DNA of 64,000 nt. Origin: Microbispora rosea (GTDB lineage Bacteria; Actinomycetota; Actinomycetes; Streptosporangiales; Streptosporangiaceae). Of this stretch, positions 1-8,890 are shown piece after piece (position 1 is the first letter of the stretch; each line of letters starts with the position of its first letter). The stretch lies in contig NZ_FTNI01000001.1 of the NCBI RefSeq assembly GCF_900156315.1, positions 517,258 to 581,257 on the forward strand, written 5' to 3'. The translations under genes and the position numbers were made by a program. The notes below the pieces were generated by a model. It was not told the origin of the DNA. It ran no database searches and saw only the letters and a list, made by a program, of their open reading frames with translations.

Positions 1-2120
1 ACTTCGCGGCACTGCGCGGCGACCCGAGCGACAACCTGCCGAGCATCCCGAGCGTGGGCGAGAAGACCGCCACCAAGTGGATCGTGGAGTACGGCTCGCT
101 CGACGAGCTGGTCCGGCGGGCCGACGAGGTGAAGGGCAAGGTCGGCGACAAGCTGCGCGAGCACCTCGGCCAGGTGATCCACAACCGGATGCTGACCGAG
201 CTGAAGCGCGACGCCCCGGTCGACGCCGAGGTGGCCGCGCTGACCATGGGCCTGTGGGACCGCGAGGAGGTCAACAAGCTCCTCGACGCGCTGCAGATCC
301 GCGGCGAGCTGCGCGAGCGCCTGTTCAAGACCCTCGGCACCACCGAGCCGGAGGCGGGCGAGGGCTTCGAGCTCGAGGTGACCGTGCTGGAGCCGGGCCA
401 GGTGGCCGGCTGGCTGGCCGCCCTCCCCGAGGCCCGCGCCGGGCTGGCTTTCAAGGGCGTCTACGGCAGCGGCACCGGGGGGCTGGAGGGCGTCGCGATC
501 GCCGGGCCGGACGGCGCCGCCTATCTCGACCCCACGCGCCTCACTGAGGAGGACGAGGCGGCGCTGGCCGCCTGGCTGGCCGACGAGAACCGGCCGAAGG
601 CCGTGCACGACGCCAAGGGGCCGTTGCTCGCGCTGTGGGCGCACGGCCTCGACCTGCGTGGCCTCACCTGCGACACGGCGCTCGCCGCGTATCTGGCGAT
701 GCCGGGGCAGCGGTCGTTCCCGCTGGAGGACCTGGTGCTGCGCTACCTCCACCGCGAGCTGCGGGCGGAGTCCGCGCCCGGCGGGCAGACCTCCCTGTTC
801 GAGGACGCCGACGAGGGCGCGGCCCGGGACCTGGCGCTGCGCGCCCAGGCCGTGTGCGACCTGGCCGACGCGCTGGAGGCCCACCTGTCCAAGCGCGGCG
901 GCACCCGGCTGGTGACCGAGGTCGAGCTCCCGCTGGTGCGGGTGCTGGCCCAGGTGGAGAGGGCCGGCATCGCCGCCGACCGGCAGTATTTCGCGGCGCT
1001 GGAGGCCGAGTTCGGCGCGGCCGTCAAGCAGGCGGTCGAGGCCGCCCACCAGGCGGTCGGCGAGCAGTTCAACCTCGGCTCGCCCAAGCAGTTGCAGGAG
1101 ATCCTGTTCGGCAAGCTCGGCCTGCCCAAGACCAAGAAGATCAAGACGGGTTACACGACCGACGCCGACGCGCTCGCCTGGCTGGCCCAGCAGACCGACA
1201 ACGAGTTGCCGGTGATCCTGCTGCGCCACCGCGACCAGACCAAGCTGCGCACCACGGTCGAGGGCCTGATCAAGGAGATCGCCGACGACGGGCGGATCCA
1301 CACCACGTTCAACCAGATCGTGGCGGCCACCGGGCGGCTGTCGAGCGAGAAGCCCAACCTGCAGAACATCCCGATCCGCACGGTCGAGGGCCGGCGCATC
1401 CGCAAGGGCTTCGTGGTGGGGGAGGGCTACGACACGCTGCTGACGGCCGACTACAGCCAGATCGAGCTGCGGATCATGGCCCACCTGTCCCGGGACGAGT
1501 CGCTGATCTCGGCCTTCGAGTCGGGGCACGACTTCCACCAGGCCACCGCGTCCCGCGTCTTCGACCTGCCCCCGGAGCAGGTCGACGCCGACCTGCGCGC
1601 CCGGATCAAGGCCATGAACTACGGCCTGGCCTACGGCCTGTCCGACTTCGGCCTGTCGGGGCAGCTCAACATCCCCGTCGCGGAGGCCAGGGCGCTCAAG
1701 GAGGAGTACTTCGAGGAGTTCGGCGGTGTCCGCGACTACCTGGAGTCGATCGTCGCCCAGGCCCGCAAGGACGGCTACACCGAGACCATCCTCGGCCGGC
1801 GCCGCTACCTGCCCGACCTGACCAGCGACAACCGACAGCGCCGGGAGATGGCCGAGCGGATGGCGCTCAACGCGCCCATCCAGGGCTCGGCCGCCGACAT
1901 CATCAAGGTCGCCATGCTGAACGTGCAGAAGGCGATCGAGGGCATGCGCTCCCGCATGCTGCTCCAGGTGCACGACGAGCTGGTGTTCGAGGTCGCGCCG
2001 GGCGAGCTGGAGGAGCTGACCGAGGTCGTGCGCACGCAGATGTGCGGGGCCTACGACCTGAGCGTGCCGCTGGAGGTCAGCGTGGGCGTCGGGACCACCT
2101 GGGAGGACGCCGGCCACTGA
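1..2120 (+). CDS. polA: DNA polymerase I, C-terminal part (5' end outside window)
   Basis: Repair and Okazaki-fragment polymerase. The reading frame is open from the first bases of the window (FAALRGDPSDNLPS, then VGEKTA), which is the helix-hairpin-helix end of the 5'-3' nuclease domain, so the GTG near base 54 is internal and the true start lies upstream. A 3'-5' exonuclease-like domain follows, but the usual D-x-E metal-binding motif is not visible, consistent with the proofreading-deficient actinobacterial enzymes. The polymerase domain is intact: motif A DYSQIELRIMAH (about base 1450), motif B RIKAMNYGLAYG (about 1605) and motif C QVHDELVFE (about 1965). The gene ends at TGA 2118-2120 and converges with the DUF2127 gene. 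Identification is certain; only the N-terminal nuclease part is missing. Confidence 0.98.
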   Translation, partial: FAALRGDPSDNLPSIPSVGEKTATKWIVEYGSLDELVRRADEVKGKVGDKLREHLGQVIHNRMLTELKRDAPVDAEVAALTMGLWDREEVNKLLDALQIRGELRERLFKTLGTTEPEAGEGFELEVTVLEPGQVAGWLAALPEARAGLAFKGVYGSGTGGLEGVAIAGPDGAAYLDPTRLTEEDEAALAAWLADENRPKAVHDAKGPLLALWAHGLDLRGLTCDTALAAYLAMPGQRSFPLEDLVLRYLHRELRAESAPGGQTSLFEDADEGAARDLALRAQAVCDLADALEAHLSKRGGTRLVTEVELPLVRVLAQVERAGIAADRQYFAALEAEFGAAVKQAVEAAHQAVGEQFNLGSPKQLQEILFGKLGLPKTKKIKTGYTTDADALAWLAQQTDNELPVILLRHRDQTKLRTTVEGLIKEIADDGRIHTTFNQIVAATGRLSSEKPNLQNIPIRTVEGRRIRKGFVVGEGYDTLLTADYSQIELRIMAHLSRDESLISAFESGHDFHQATASRVFDLPPEQVDADLRARIKAMNYGLAYGLSDFGLSGQLNIPVAEARALKEEYFEEFGGVRDYLESIVAQARKDGYTETILGRRRYLPDLTSDNRQRREMAERMALNAPIQGSAADIIKVAMLNVQKAIEGMRSRMLLQVHDELVFEVAPGELEELTEVVRTQMCGAYDLSVPLEVSVGVGTTWEDAGH

Positions 2121-2149
2121 CCCCGGCCCGTTCGGGGGCTCGCCGGGCT

Positions 2150-2242
2150 CATCACACGGGGCACATCACACGGGGCTCACCACACGGGCCATCCACCCGG
2201 GGCTCGTCGCACAGGGCCGGCTCGCGGGGCCGGCTCGCGGGG
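2150..2242. repeat. Short direct repeats between convergent genes
   Basis: Two copies of catcacacggggc (2150-2162 and 2164-2176) and a perfect 13-base tandem pair ccggctcgcgggg (2217-2229 and 2230-2242) fill most of the gap between polA and the convergent membrane-protein gene. No coding potential is evident. They look like replication-slippage products in a neutral intergenic zone. Confidence 0.6.
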
Positions 2243-2249
2243 CGGCGGG

Positions 2250-3047
2250 TCAGGGGTGGCCGGTCGGGCGGGTGGGGCTGTGGTCCCGCCCGGCCAGGGC
2301 CAGGCCCGCCTGCTCGACCTCCAGCAGGCTCGCCTGGTGCCGCTCGGACTCGTACGCCGCCCGCCCGCCGCGCAGCCCCAACAGGCGCTTGCTCAACGCG
2401 ATGTACAGCACGGCCGCGATGTTGATCAAGAGGAGCACGATCCGGAACGGGCTCACCTTCTCGGCGATCTCGTAGATCTCCACCGGGATGAACGCCGAGG
2501 TGACGATCACCGAGAAGTACTCGCCCCATCGCTTCAGCAGCCACAGGCCGGCCCCCTCGGTCAGCAGCAGGGCCGCGAGGGCGAGCAGGGCGAGGAAGAT
2601 CCAGGTGAGGGTCGTCGTCCGCGCGCCCAGCGCGGTCCGCAGCGTGTGCACGACGCCCGACTGGTCGAGGTTCCACCCGAACTGGTGGGCCAGCGGCCGG
2701 ACCAGCGGGAGGTCCTGGTCGAACGCCCGCCGCACGGCGTCGTGATGGGCGCGGAACCGCCACACGCCGTACGCTCCCGCGATCACGAGCACGGCCTTGG
2801 CCCAGCGGAAGACGGCGATCAGCCGTAGCACGGTCGCGTCCCGCAGCGCCCTGCCCCGCAGCACGACGGGCGCGTCGCCGGCCGGCCCGGCCCCGCGTGG
2901 CGGGCCCAGGGTGAAGTCGCCGCAGCGCAGGCAGCGCCACGCCTCGCCCAGCGCGGTATCGGCGCGCAGGCGGCTACGCAGCGCCTCCTCGTCCGGGGCG
3001 TAGGTGACGTGCCCGTGCCGCCCGCAGGCACGCAGGCTCCAGTCCAC
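2250..3047 (-). CDS. DUF2127 family integral membrane protein
   Basis: Predicted 265-residue membrane protein of unknown function. From the GTG at 3047 it reads VDWSLRACGRHGHVTYAP, the usual beginning of this family; the longer frame to 3209 would overlap the divergent deacetylase gene and is unlikely. A small Cys/His cluster near the N-terminus (RACGRHGH, then CLRCGD about 40 residues later) could bind zinc. Hydrophobic segments follow around VLRLIAVFRWAKAVLVIAGAYGVW, TLTWIFLALLALAALLL, EYFSVIVTSAFIPVEIYEI and the C-terminal IVLLLINIAAVLYIAL. The end (SLLEVEQAG) is cytoplasmic and charged. No ribosome-binding site precedes the GTG. Family assignment rests on the whole-protein pattern; biological role unknown. 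Confidence 0.8.
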   Translation of the reverse strand: MDWSLRACGRHGHVTYAPDEEALRSRLRADTALGEAWRCLRCGDFTLGPPRGAGPAGDAPVVLRGRALRDATVLRLIAVFRWAKAVLVIAGAYGVWRFRAHHDAVRRAFDQDLPLVRPLAHQFGWNLDQSGVVHTLRTALGARTTTLTWIFLALLALAALLLTEGAGLWLLKRWGEYFSVIVTSAFIPVEIYEIAEKVSPFRIVLLLINIAAVLYIALSKRLLGLRGGRAAYESERHQASLLEVEQAGLALAGRDHSPTRPTGHP

Positions 3048-3103
3048 AGGAAAATTGCAACACACGCGAATGCGGACACGTCGGGCAGTAAGGTCAAATA
3101 ACT

Positions 3104-4171
3104 GTGCGCAACGTTGCCCGAATGACTGCAATCGCCAATGTCGTCGTTGTCGTGATCGGTCTTGTCGCGCTCGTGCTGCTGCCCCGGTCCGCGGGCGAGG
3201 AACGGTCACAGGTGCGGGTGGCGCCGCCGCGGTCGCCGTCGCCGTCGCCCAGTGCGGCCCCGCCGAAGGCGACCGCCGAGTCCGCCAGGAAGGTCAAGGC
3301 GAACGAGGCCGGCCTGGTGCCCGTGATCATGTACCACCGCATCCTGCCCAAGCGGCTGGCGTCCATCGACCGGACCCCCGCCCAGCTGCGCAAGGAACTG
3401 GAGCGCCTGGCCAAGGACGGCTACGTGCCGATCACCGCGGCCGAACTGGTGGCAAGGAAGATCGACATCCCGGCCGGGACCCATCCCGTCGTCCTGACCT
3501 TCGACGACGGCCACCCCAGCCACTTCGCCATGGACCAGAACGGCATGCCGAAGAACGACACGGCCGTGGGCATCATCTTCGAGGTCGCGGCGAAGTATCC
3601 GAACTTCCGGCCCACGGCCACCTTCTGGGTCGGCCGCGACCCCTTCGGGCTGCGTGACCGGGAGCGGCAGAAGCAGGCGGTGAAGTGGCTGCTCGACCAC
3701 GGCTTCGAGGTGGCCAACCACACCTACTCCCATCCCGATCTCCGCCGGCTCTCCGACAAGAAGGTCGGCGAGCAGATCGTCCGGCAGGAGCGGCTGCTGA
3801 AGAAGATCGGCGTGCCGGCCTCCACGACCTTCGCGCTGCCGTACGGGTCGCTGCCGAGGAAGCTGAGCAGGGCGCACGACGGTACCTGGGACGGAACCCG
3901 CTACCACTTCGACGCCGTCTTCCTGGCCGGGGCGCAGCCGGCCGTTTCGCCGTACGCGAAAAGTTTTCCGCGATACGCGATCCCGAGGATCCAGTCCAAC
4001 GGAAAACACGGCGAATGCCGGCGCTGGTGCACGACCTACTGGCTCGACTGGCTCGACAAACATCCAGGAGAGCGTTACACGTCGGATGGGGATCCGGCCC
4101 GGGTGTCGGTGCCGCGTAAACTCCGGGCAACGCTCTCGCCTTCCCGGGCGAAGTCGGTGATCACTTACTAG
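3104..4171 (+). CDS. Polysaccharide deacetylase (NodB/CE4 fold), exported
   Basis: Metal-dependent deacetylase of cell-wall or extracellular glycans, 355 residues from GTG 3104 (ATG 3122 is an alternative). An N-terminal membrane segment (IANVVVVVIGLVALVLL) acts as signal anchor and is followed by a Pro/Ser-rich linker (SPSPSPSAAPP). The NodB core shows motif 1 VVLTFDDGH (catalytic and metal Asp pair), motif 2 VANHTYSHPDL (metal His pair) and a FALPYGS segment typical of motif 3. The gene is divergent from the DUF2127 gene. A hexamer TAAGGT lies 9 bases before GTG, so transcription may start almost at the start codon. The substrate (peptidoglycan GlcNAc or MurNAc, or another glycan) cannot be decided from sequence. 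Confidence 0.9.
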   Translation: MRNVARMTAIANVVVVVIGLVALVLLPRSAGEERSQVRVAPPRSPSPSPSAAPPKATAESARKVKANEAGLVPVIMYHRILPKRLASIDRTPAQLRKELERLAKDGYVPITAAELVARKIDIPAGTHPVVLTFDDGHPSHFAMDQNGMPKNDTAVGIIFEVAAKYPNFRPTATFWVGRDPFGLRDRERQKQAVKWLLDHGFEVANHTYSHPDLRRLSDKKVGEQIVRQERLLKKIGVPASTTFALPYGSLPRKLSRAHDGTWDGTRYHFDAVFLAGAQPAVSPYAKSFPRYAIPRIQSNGKHGECRRWCTTYWLDWLDKHPGERYTSDGDPARVSVPRKLRATLSPSRAKSVITY

Positions 4172-4193
4172 GCGTCCGTCTGGTTGCCTCGGA

Positions 4194-4222
4194 TTGACCC
4201 AGCTCGCTCCGTCTCATATGCT
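4194..4222 (+). promoter_or_regulatory. Consensus housekeeping promoter of rpsA
   Basis: TTGACC (4194-4199) and TATGCT (4217-4222) are separated by exactly 17 bases, a near-ideal principal-sigma promoter. Transcription would start near 4229, giving a leader of roughly 145 bases before the rpsA ATG. The leader (4229-4375) has no convincing reading frame of its own. A 61-codon frame that crosses the rpsA start is judged spurious. Confidence 0.8.
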
Positions 4223-4375
4223 GATCGCTGCGCTGTGGGCTCGCGCGCGTCACGGACGGAGCGGGCTCGCGCTCGGTCATCTGGTGGCTCCAGGAAAGCA
4301 GCATCCGGTGAACGAAAAACGGCCCGCCGCGCTTCTGTCACAACGACATCTGTCCGGTTCGGAGCAATTCCACAC

Positions 4376-5842
4376 ATGACGAGCAGCACTGAGGCCACCT
4401 CGAGCACCCCGCAGGTAGCGGTCAACGACATCGGTTCCGAGGAGGCCTTCCTCGCCGCGATCGACGAGACCATCAAGTACTTCAACGACGGAGACATCGT
4501 TGAAGGCACCGTTGTCAAGGTCGATCGAGACGAGGTCTTGCTCGACATTGGCTACAAGACCGAGGGCGTTATCCCGTCGCGCGAGCTCTCGATCAAGCAC
4601 GATGTCGACCCGGCCGAGGTCGTCGAGGTCGGAGAGCACGTCGAGGCCCTGGTTCTCCAGAAGGAGGACAAGGAAGGCCGCCTCATCCTGTCCAAGAAGC
4701 GCGCCCAGTACGAGCGCGCGTGGGGCACGATCGAGAAGATCAAGGACGAGGACGGCATCGTCACCGGCACGGTCATCGAGGTCGTCAAGGGTGGCCTGAT
4801 CCTCGACATCGGTCTGCGCGGCTTCCTCCCCGCCTCCCTGGTGGAGATGCGTCGCGTCCGCGACCTGCAGCCGTACGTCGGGCGCGAGCTCGAGGCCAAG
4901 ATCATCGAGCTGGACAAGAACCGCAACAACGTGGTCCTGTCCCGCCGTGCCTGGCTGGAGCAGACGCAGTCCGAGGTTCGCCAGACGTTCCTCAACACCC
5001 TCCAGAAGGGCCAGGTCCGCAAGGGCGTCGTGTCCTCGATCGTCAACTTCGGTGCGTTCGTGGACCTCGGCGGCGTCGACGGCCTGGTGCACGTGTCCGA
5101 GCTGTCTTGGAAGCACATCGACCACCCGTCCGAGGTCGTCGAGGTGGGCCAGGAGGTCACGGTCGAGGTTCTCGACGTCGACATGGAGCGCGAGCGGGTC
5201 TCGCTGTCGCTCAAGGCGACGCAGGAGGACCCGTGGCAGCAGTTCGCCCGGACCCACCAGATCGGTCAGGTCGTGCCCGGCCGCGTCACCAAGCTGGTGC
5301 CGTTCGGTGCGTTCGTCCGGGTCGAGGAGGGCATCGAGGGCCTGGTCCACATCTCCGAGCTGGCCGAGCGCCACGTGGAGATCCCGGAGCAGGTCGTGCA
5401 GGTCGGCGACGAGATCTTCGTGAAGATCATCGACATCGACCTGGACCGCCGCCGCATCTCGCTGTCCCTCAAGCAGGCCAACGAGGGTGTCGGTGCCGAG
5501 GTCGAGTTCGACCCCACGCTGTACGGCATGGCGGCGACCTACGACGACCAGGGCAACTACATCTACCCCGAGGGCTTCGACGCCGAGACCGGCGAGTGGC
5601 TCGAGGGCTTCGACAAGCAGCGTGAGGAGTGGGAGCGGCAGTACGCCGAGGCCCAGGCCCGCTTCGAGGCGCACCGCTCGCAGATCGAGAAGGCCCGCCA
5701 GGAGGAGGCGGCGGCCAGCGAGGCCGCTCCGTCGACCTACAGCGGCGAGACCAGCACGCAGTCGTCCAGCGGCGGTGGCGCCCTCGCCTCCGACGAGGCG
5801 CTCGCCGCGCTGCGCGAGAAGCTGGCGGGCGGCCAGAGCTGA
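4376..5842 (+). CDS. rpsA: 30S ribosomal protein S1
   Basis: RNA-binding ribosomal protein that helps recruit mRNA to the 30S subunit. The start is ATG 4376 (MTSSTEATSS), preceded by GGAG at about 11 bases. The frame stays open upstream to 4184, but that part is the untranslated leader. The 488-residue product carries four S1 OB-fold repeats: GDIVEGTVVKV (about residue 41), VTGTVIEVVKGG, VRKGVVSSIVNFGAFVDL and GQVVPGRVTKLVPFGAFV, followed by an acidic, Glu/Ala/Ser-rich tail. This four-repeat form is the usual actinobacterial length, shorter than the six-repeat enterobacterial protein. It has its own promoter and ends at a strong hairpin terminator, so it is probably monocistronic. Confidence 0.98.
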   Translation: MTSSTEATSSTPQVAVNDIGSEEAFLAAIDETIKYFNDGDIVEGTVVKVDRDEVLLDIGYKTEGVIPSRELSIKHDVDPAEVVEVGEHVEALVLQKEDKEGRLILSKKRAQYERAWGTIEKIKDEDGIVTGTVIEVVKGGLILDIGLRGFLPASLVEMRRVRDLQPYVGRELEAKIIELDKNRNNVVLSRRAWLEQTQSEVRQTFLNTLQKGQVRKGVVSSIVNFGAFVDLGGVDGLVHVSELSWKHIDHPSEVVEVGQEVTVEVLDVDMERERVSLSLKATQEDPWQQFARTHQIGQVVPGRVTKLVPFGAFVRVEEGIEGLVHISELAERHVEIPEQVVQVGDEIFVKIIDIDLDRRRISLSLKQANEGVGAEVEFDPTLYGMAATYDDQGNYIYPEGFDAETGEWLEGFDKQREEWERQYAEAQARFEAHRSQIEKARQEEAAASEAAPSTYSGETSTQSSSGGGALASDEALAALREKLAGGQS

Positions 5843-5890
5843 CACCCGGTCTCCTGACCGGAGGTCACGGCCACGTCCTCCACAGCACCA

Positions 5891-5920
5891 CGAAAGGCCC
5901 CGCTTCGGCGGGGCCTTTCG
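5891..5920 (+). terminator. Strong intrinsic terminator after rpsA
   Basis: A perfect 13-bp stem, cgaaaggccccgc (5891-5903) and gcggggcctttcg (5908-5920), closed by a TTCG tetraloop. It lies about 50 bases after the rpsA stop codon. The stem itself contains the T-rich stretch (CCTTTCG) rather than a long trailing U-tract, as is common in high-G+C actinomycetes. Confidence 0.9.
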
Positions 5921-5982
5921 CCGTTTCTGCCGGTCCTTCCCGTGCGGGGGACATCCCGCCCCGGTGGCGGCATGATGGGTCC

Positions 5983-6993
5983 GTGATCGAACGCGCCGCA
6001 TCACCGCAGGAGCCGCCGGGAGACGAGGCGGAGTTCCGGCAACTCGTGGAGCGGTATCGCAGGGAGATCTACGCCCACTGCTACCGGATGCTCGGCTCGG
6101 TCCAGGACGCCGAGGACGCGCTCCAGGAGTCGCTTCTCGCGGCGTGGCGTGGACTGGACGGCTTCGAGGGCCGCAGCTCGCTGCGGACCTGGCTCTTCCG
6201 CGTCGCCACCAACGTCTGCCTGCGGCTGTCGTCGCGGCGGCCCCGCCGGATGCTGTCGTCCGACCACGGCCCCGCCCGCTCCGGCACCCGCGACCTCGGG
6301 GAGCCGGTGACCGGGCCCGTGTGGCTCGAGCCGTGGCCCGACGACCTGCCCGCGGACGACGAGCCCGACCCGGCGGCGGCGTACCTGCGGCGGGAGAGCG
6401 TCGAGCTCGCCTTCGTCGCCGCGCTGCACCACCTGCCGGGCACACAGCGGGCCGTGCTGATCCTGCGCGAGGTGCTGGGGTTCACGGCGGCGGAGACCGC
6501 CGAGATCCTCGGCACCACGTCCGCGTCGGTGAACAGCGCGTTGCAGCGTGCCCACGTGGTCGTACGGGAGCGGCTGCCCAGGCGCTCCCAGCAGGCCGAG
6601 CTGGCCACCGTGGGCGCGGACGGACGCCGCGCGCTGGTGAACGCGTTCATGACGGCATGGGAGCGGGCCGACGTCCCCGCGCTGCTCGACCTGCTGTCCG
6701 AGGACGCCCGCTTCACCATGCCGCCGCTGCCTGCCTGGTTCGACGGCCGCGAGGACGTCGGCCGGTTCCTGACCGAGCGGGTGTTCGCCACGCCATGGCG
6801 GCTGCTGCCCGTCGCGGCGAACGGGCAGCCCGCGTTCGCCTGTTACCAGTACGACGGGGAACGGTTCCGCCTGGGCGCGGTCAACGTGCTGAGCCTGCGG
6901 GACGGCCGGGTCTCGTGGATCGCCGGCTTCGTCGACCCCGAAGTGACCCGCCGTTTCCCCGTCCCCGCGGAAATTTCTCCGCAGGACCGATGA
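5983..6993 (+). CDS. ECF-type RNA polymerase sigma factor with C-terminal SnoaL-like domain
   Basis: Alternative sigma factor, 336 residues from GTG 5983 (VIERAASPQEP). Region 2 is EFRQLVERYRREIYAHCYRM through RTWLFRVATNVCL. Region 4 is LHHLPGTQRAVLILREVLGF through SVNSALQRAHVVVRE. The C-terminal third (from VGADGRRALVNAFMTAWERAD) resembles a SnoaL/NTF2-like fold, the extension found in the SigX5/SigG-like group, where it modulates polymerase binding and replaces a classical anti-sigma factor. No anti-sigma gene is adjacent, which agrees. The next gene, a reductase-family protein in the same direction 66 bases downstream, is a plausible co-transcribed target. The gene sits inside the rpsA-coaE interval, so it is an insertion in core synteny. 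Confidence 0.88.
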   Translation: MIERAASPQEPPGDEAEFRQLVERYRREIYAHCYRMLGSVQDAEDALQESLLAAWRGLDGFEGRSSLRTWLFRVATNVCLRLSSRRPRRMLSSDHGPARSGTRDLGEPVTGPVWLEPWPDDLPADDEPDPAAAYLRRESVELAFVAALHHLPGTQRAVLILREVLGFTAAETAEILGTTSASVNSALQRAHVVVRERLPRRSQQAELATVGADGRRALVNAFMTAWERADVPALLDLLSEDARFTMPPLPAWFDGREDVGRFLTERVFATPWRLLPVAANGQPAFACYQYDGERFRLGAVNVLSLRDGRVSWIAGFVDPEVTRRFPVPAEISPQDR

Positions 6994-7059
6994 ATCGGGC
7001 GCGGCCGGTGTCTCTGATCGGGTGACGGTTCTCACCATCCGACCCGAAGGACGCACACC

Positions 7060-7683
7060 ATGCGCAAGCTGATCGTTTCCTCCGTCATGTCGCTCGACGG
7101 GTACGTCGAGGGGCCGGGCCGCGACGTCATGGCCCTGCCGATGGACGACTTCTTCGACGCGCACAACCTCGAGCGGCAGCGGGCGGCCGACACGCTGCTG
7201 CTCGGCGCCACGACGTACACGGGCTTCAAGGCGTACTGGCCTGCGGTGGCTGCCGATCCCGCCCTGTCCCCGGCGGTGGCGAACAACCCCGGCCTGGCCG
7301 ACCTGCACCGGGAGATCGGCCGGCGGAACAACGAGATGCGAAAGGTCGTGGTGTCCGACTCGCTGACCGAGGAGGACACGGCGCCGTGGACCGGCACCAC
7401 GACCATCGTGCGGCGGGCCGACGCGCACAAGGCCGTCGCGGAGCTCAAGAGCCGGCCAGGCGGGGACATCCTGATCTTCGGCAGCCGGACGCTCTGGAAC
7501 GACCTGCTGGCCGCCGGGCTCGTCGACGAACTGCACCTCATGGTCGGCGCCGCCGTCCTGGGCGGAGGCACCGCGGCCTTCGGCGGCGGGCCGGTGCCGC
7601 CGCTGCGGCTTCTGGAGACCCGGCGCAGGGACGACTCGGACAACGTGATCCTGCGATACGCGGTGGCCGGCCGCGGCGAGTGA
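7060..7683 (+). CDS. Dihydrofolate reductase-fold protein (RibD C-terminal family)
   Basis: A 207-residue NADPH-dependent reductase-like protein with the RibD-C/DHFR fold. It begins MRKLIVSSVMSLDGYVEGPG, the family's signature start, and carries DTLLLGATTYTGF, GGDILIFGSRTLWNDLLAAGLVDELHLMV and the C-terminal GGGPVPPLRLLETR. These standalone proteins are distinct from folate-pathway FolA and from riboflavin-pathway RibD; their substrates are mostly unknown. GAAGGA sits about 9 bases before the ATG. The gene follows the sigma-factor gene and may share its transcript. Family confident, reaction unknown. Confidence 0.85.
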   Translation: MRKLIVSSVMSLDGYVEGPGRDVMALPMDDFFDAHNLERQRAADTLLLGATTYTGFKAYWPAVAADPALSPAVANNPGLADLHREIGRRNNEMRKVVVSDSLTEEDTAPWTGTTTIVRRADAHKAVAELKSRPGGDILIFGSRTLWNDLLAAGLVDELHLMVGAAVLGGGTAAFGGGPVPPLRLLETRRRDDSDNVILRYAVAGRGE

Positions 7684-7733
7684 CGCCCGGAGGCCCGCCC
7701 GGCGGAGGCGGGTGTGCCGATAGGGTGGCCCTC

Positions 7734-8201
7734 GTGGTGGAGATCGCGAGGGCCCTGCCCGCGGACGCGGGGGAGATCCTCACCCTGCAGCGGGCCGCGT
7801 ACGTGACCGAGGCACAGCTCTACGGCGACCCGTTCATCGCGCCGCTCGTCGAGTCGCTCGACCAGGTGCGTACGGTGATCGAGACGGCGGTCGTGCTGAA
7901 GGCGACGGACGGCGGGCGGGTGGTCGGGGCGGTCCGGGGCAAGATGTCCGGCTCGACCTGCCTGGTGGGCCGGCTCGTGGTCGCGCCCGACCGGCAGGGG
8001 CAGGGCATCGGCAGTGCGCTGCTGGCCGCGATGCACGAGGCCGTGCCGGGGGCGGCGGCGTTCGACCTGTTCACCGGGCACCTGTCGGAGGGGAACCTGC
8101 GGCTCTACCGCCGCCTCGGCTACCGGGAGACCCAGCGGGAGCGGGTGCAGGATCACCTGACCCTGGTCCACCTGCGCCGGGAGCCCCAGCCCGCCCGATA
8201 G
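7734..8201 (+). CDS. GNAT family N-acetyltransferase
   Basis: Acetyl-CoA-dependent acyltransferase of about 155 residues ([21 protein letters not shown]). The acetyl-CoA-binding motif A is [21 protein letters not shown], with the R/Q-x-x-G-x-G/A signature as QGQGIG. The C-terminal [12 protein letters not shown] is the usual motif B. GTG codons at 7725, 7734 and 7737 are all possible starts. A -10-like TAGGGT (7721-7726) is 7 bases before 7734, suggesting a leaderless message starting at 7734 or 7737. The TAG stop codon overlaps the -10 hexamer of coaE. The acceptor substrate is unknown. Confidence 0.85.
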   Translation: MVEIARALPADAGEILTLQRAAYVTEAQLYGDPFIAPLVESLDQVRTVIETAVVLKATDGGRVVGAVRGKMSGSTCLVGRLVVAPDRQGQGIGSALLAAMHEAVPGAAAFDLFTGHLSEGNLRLYRRLGYRETQRERVQDHLTLVHLRREPQPAR

Positions 8202-8211
8202 GCTGCGGCAC

Positions 8212-8817
8212 GTGCTGAGAGTTGGGCTCACGGGCGGCATAGGCTCGGGCAAGAGCGAGGTGTCGCGCCGGCTCGCGGCCCGCGGCGCCGTCGTCGTCGA
8301 CGCGGACAAGATCGCCAGAGAGGTCGTGGAGCCGGGCACCCCCGGGCTCGCGGAGATCGTCGAGGCGTTCGGCGAGGACATACTCCGCCCCGACGGCACG
8401 CTCGACCGGGAACGGCTCGGCGCGATCGTCTTCGCCGACGCCGAGAAGCTGAAGGTCCTCAACGGGATCGTCCACCCGAAGGTGGGCGAGCGCAGCGAGC
8501 GACTCCAGCGGGAGGCCCCCGACGACGCGGTCGTGGTCTACGACGTGCCGCTGCTGGCCGAGAACAACCTGGCCCCGCTGTACGACGTGGTGATCGTGGT
8601 GGACACCCCGGACGAGGTGCGGCTGGAGCGTCTGCTGCGGTTTCGCGGCATGCCGGAGGCGGACGCACGCGCCCGGATCGCCGCGCAGGCCTCCCGCGAG
8701 GACCGGCTGCGGATCGCCGACATCGTGATCCGCAACGAGGGTTCGCTGGACGACCTGGAGGCCCAGATCGACAAGATCTGGCAGGACCTGAGTGAGCGGG
8801 TCGCCCCGAGCGCCTGA
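8212..8817 (+). CDS. coaE: Dephospho-CoA kinase
   Basis: Last enzyme of coenzyme A synthesis; it phosphorylates the 3'-OH of the ribose of dephospho-CoA. The 201-residue protein starts at GTG 8212 ([21 protein letters not shown]) with a textbook P-loop. [19 protein letters not shown] carries the substrate-binding segment, [19 protein letters not shown] the conserved lid region, and [23 protein letters not shown] the C-terminal family signature. The start is probably leaderless: TAGGCT (8199-8204) is 7 bases upstream. rpsA-coaE-uvrB is a conserved actinobacterial order; here uvrB is 19 kb away. Confidence 0.97.
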   Translation: MLRVGLTGGIGSGKSEVSRRLAARGAVVVDADKIAREVVEPGTPGLAEIVEAFGEDILRPDGTLDRERLGAIVFADAEKLKVLNGIVHPKVGERSERLQREAPDDAVVVYDVPLLAENNLAPLYDVVIVVDTPDEVRLERLLRFRGMPEADARARIAAQASREDRLRIADIVIRNEGSLDDLEAQIDKIWQDLSERVAPSA

Positions 8818-8890
8818 CTGGGCCGCCACGCCGGAGCTCCGCACGGACGTCCGACGCCGCGAATCTACAACGTAAAGCCGCCGCGCCTGG

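Noticed and set aside
4194..4379. 61-codon frame overlapping the rpsA start, as a possible leader peptide
   Set aside because: Its ATG overlaps the promoter region upstream of the expected transcription start, there is no ribosome-binding site, and the product has no conserved look.
4277..6445. 722-codon minus-strand frame opposite rpsA
   Set aside because: A shadow of the rpsA codon pattern (long Leu/Asp/Val strings) without motifs. High-G+C coding DNA routinely leaves such open antisense frames.
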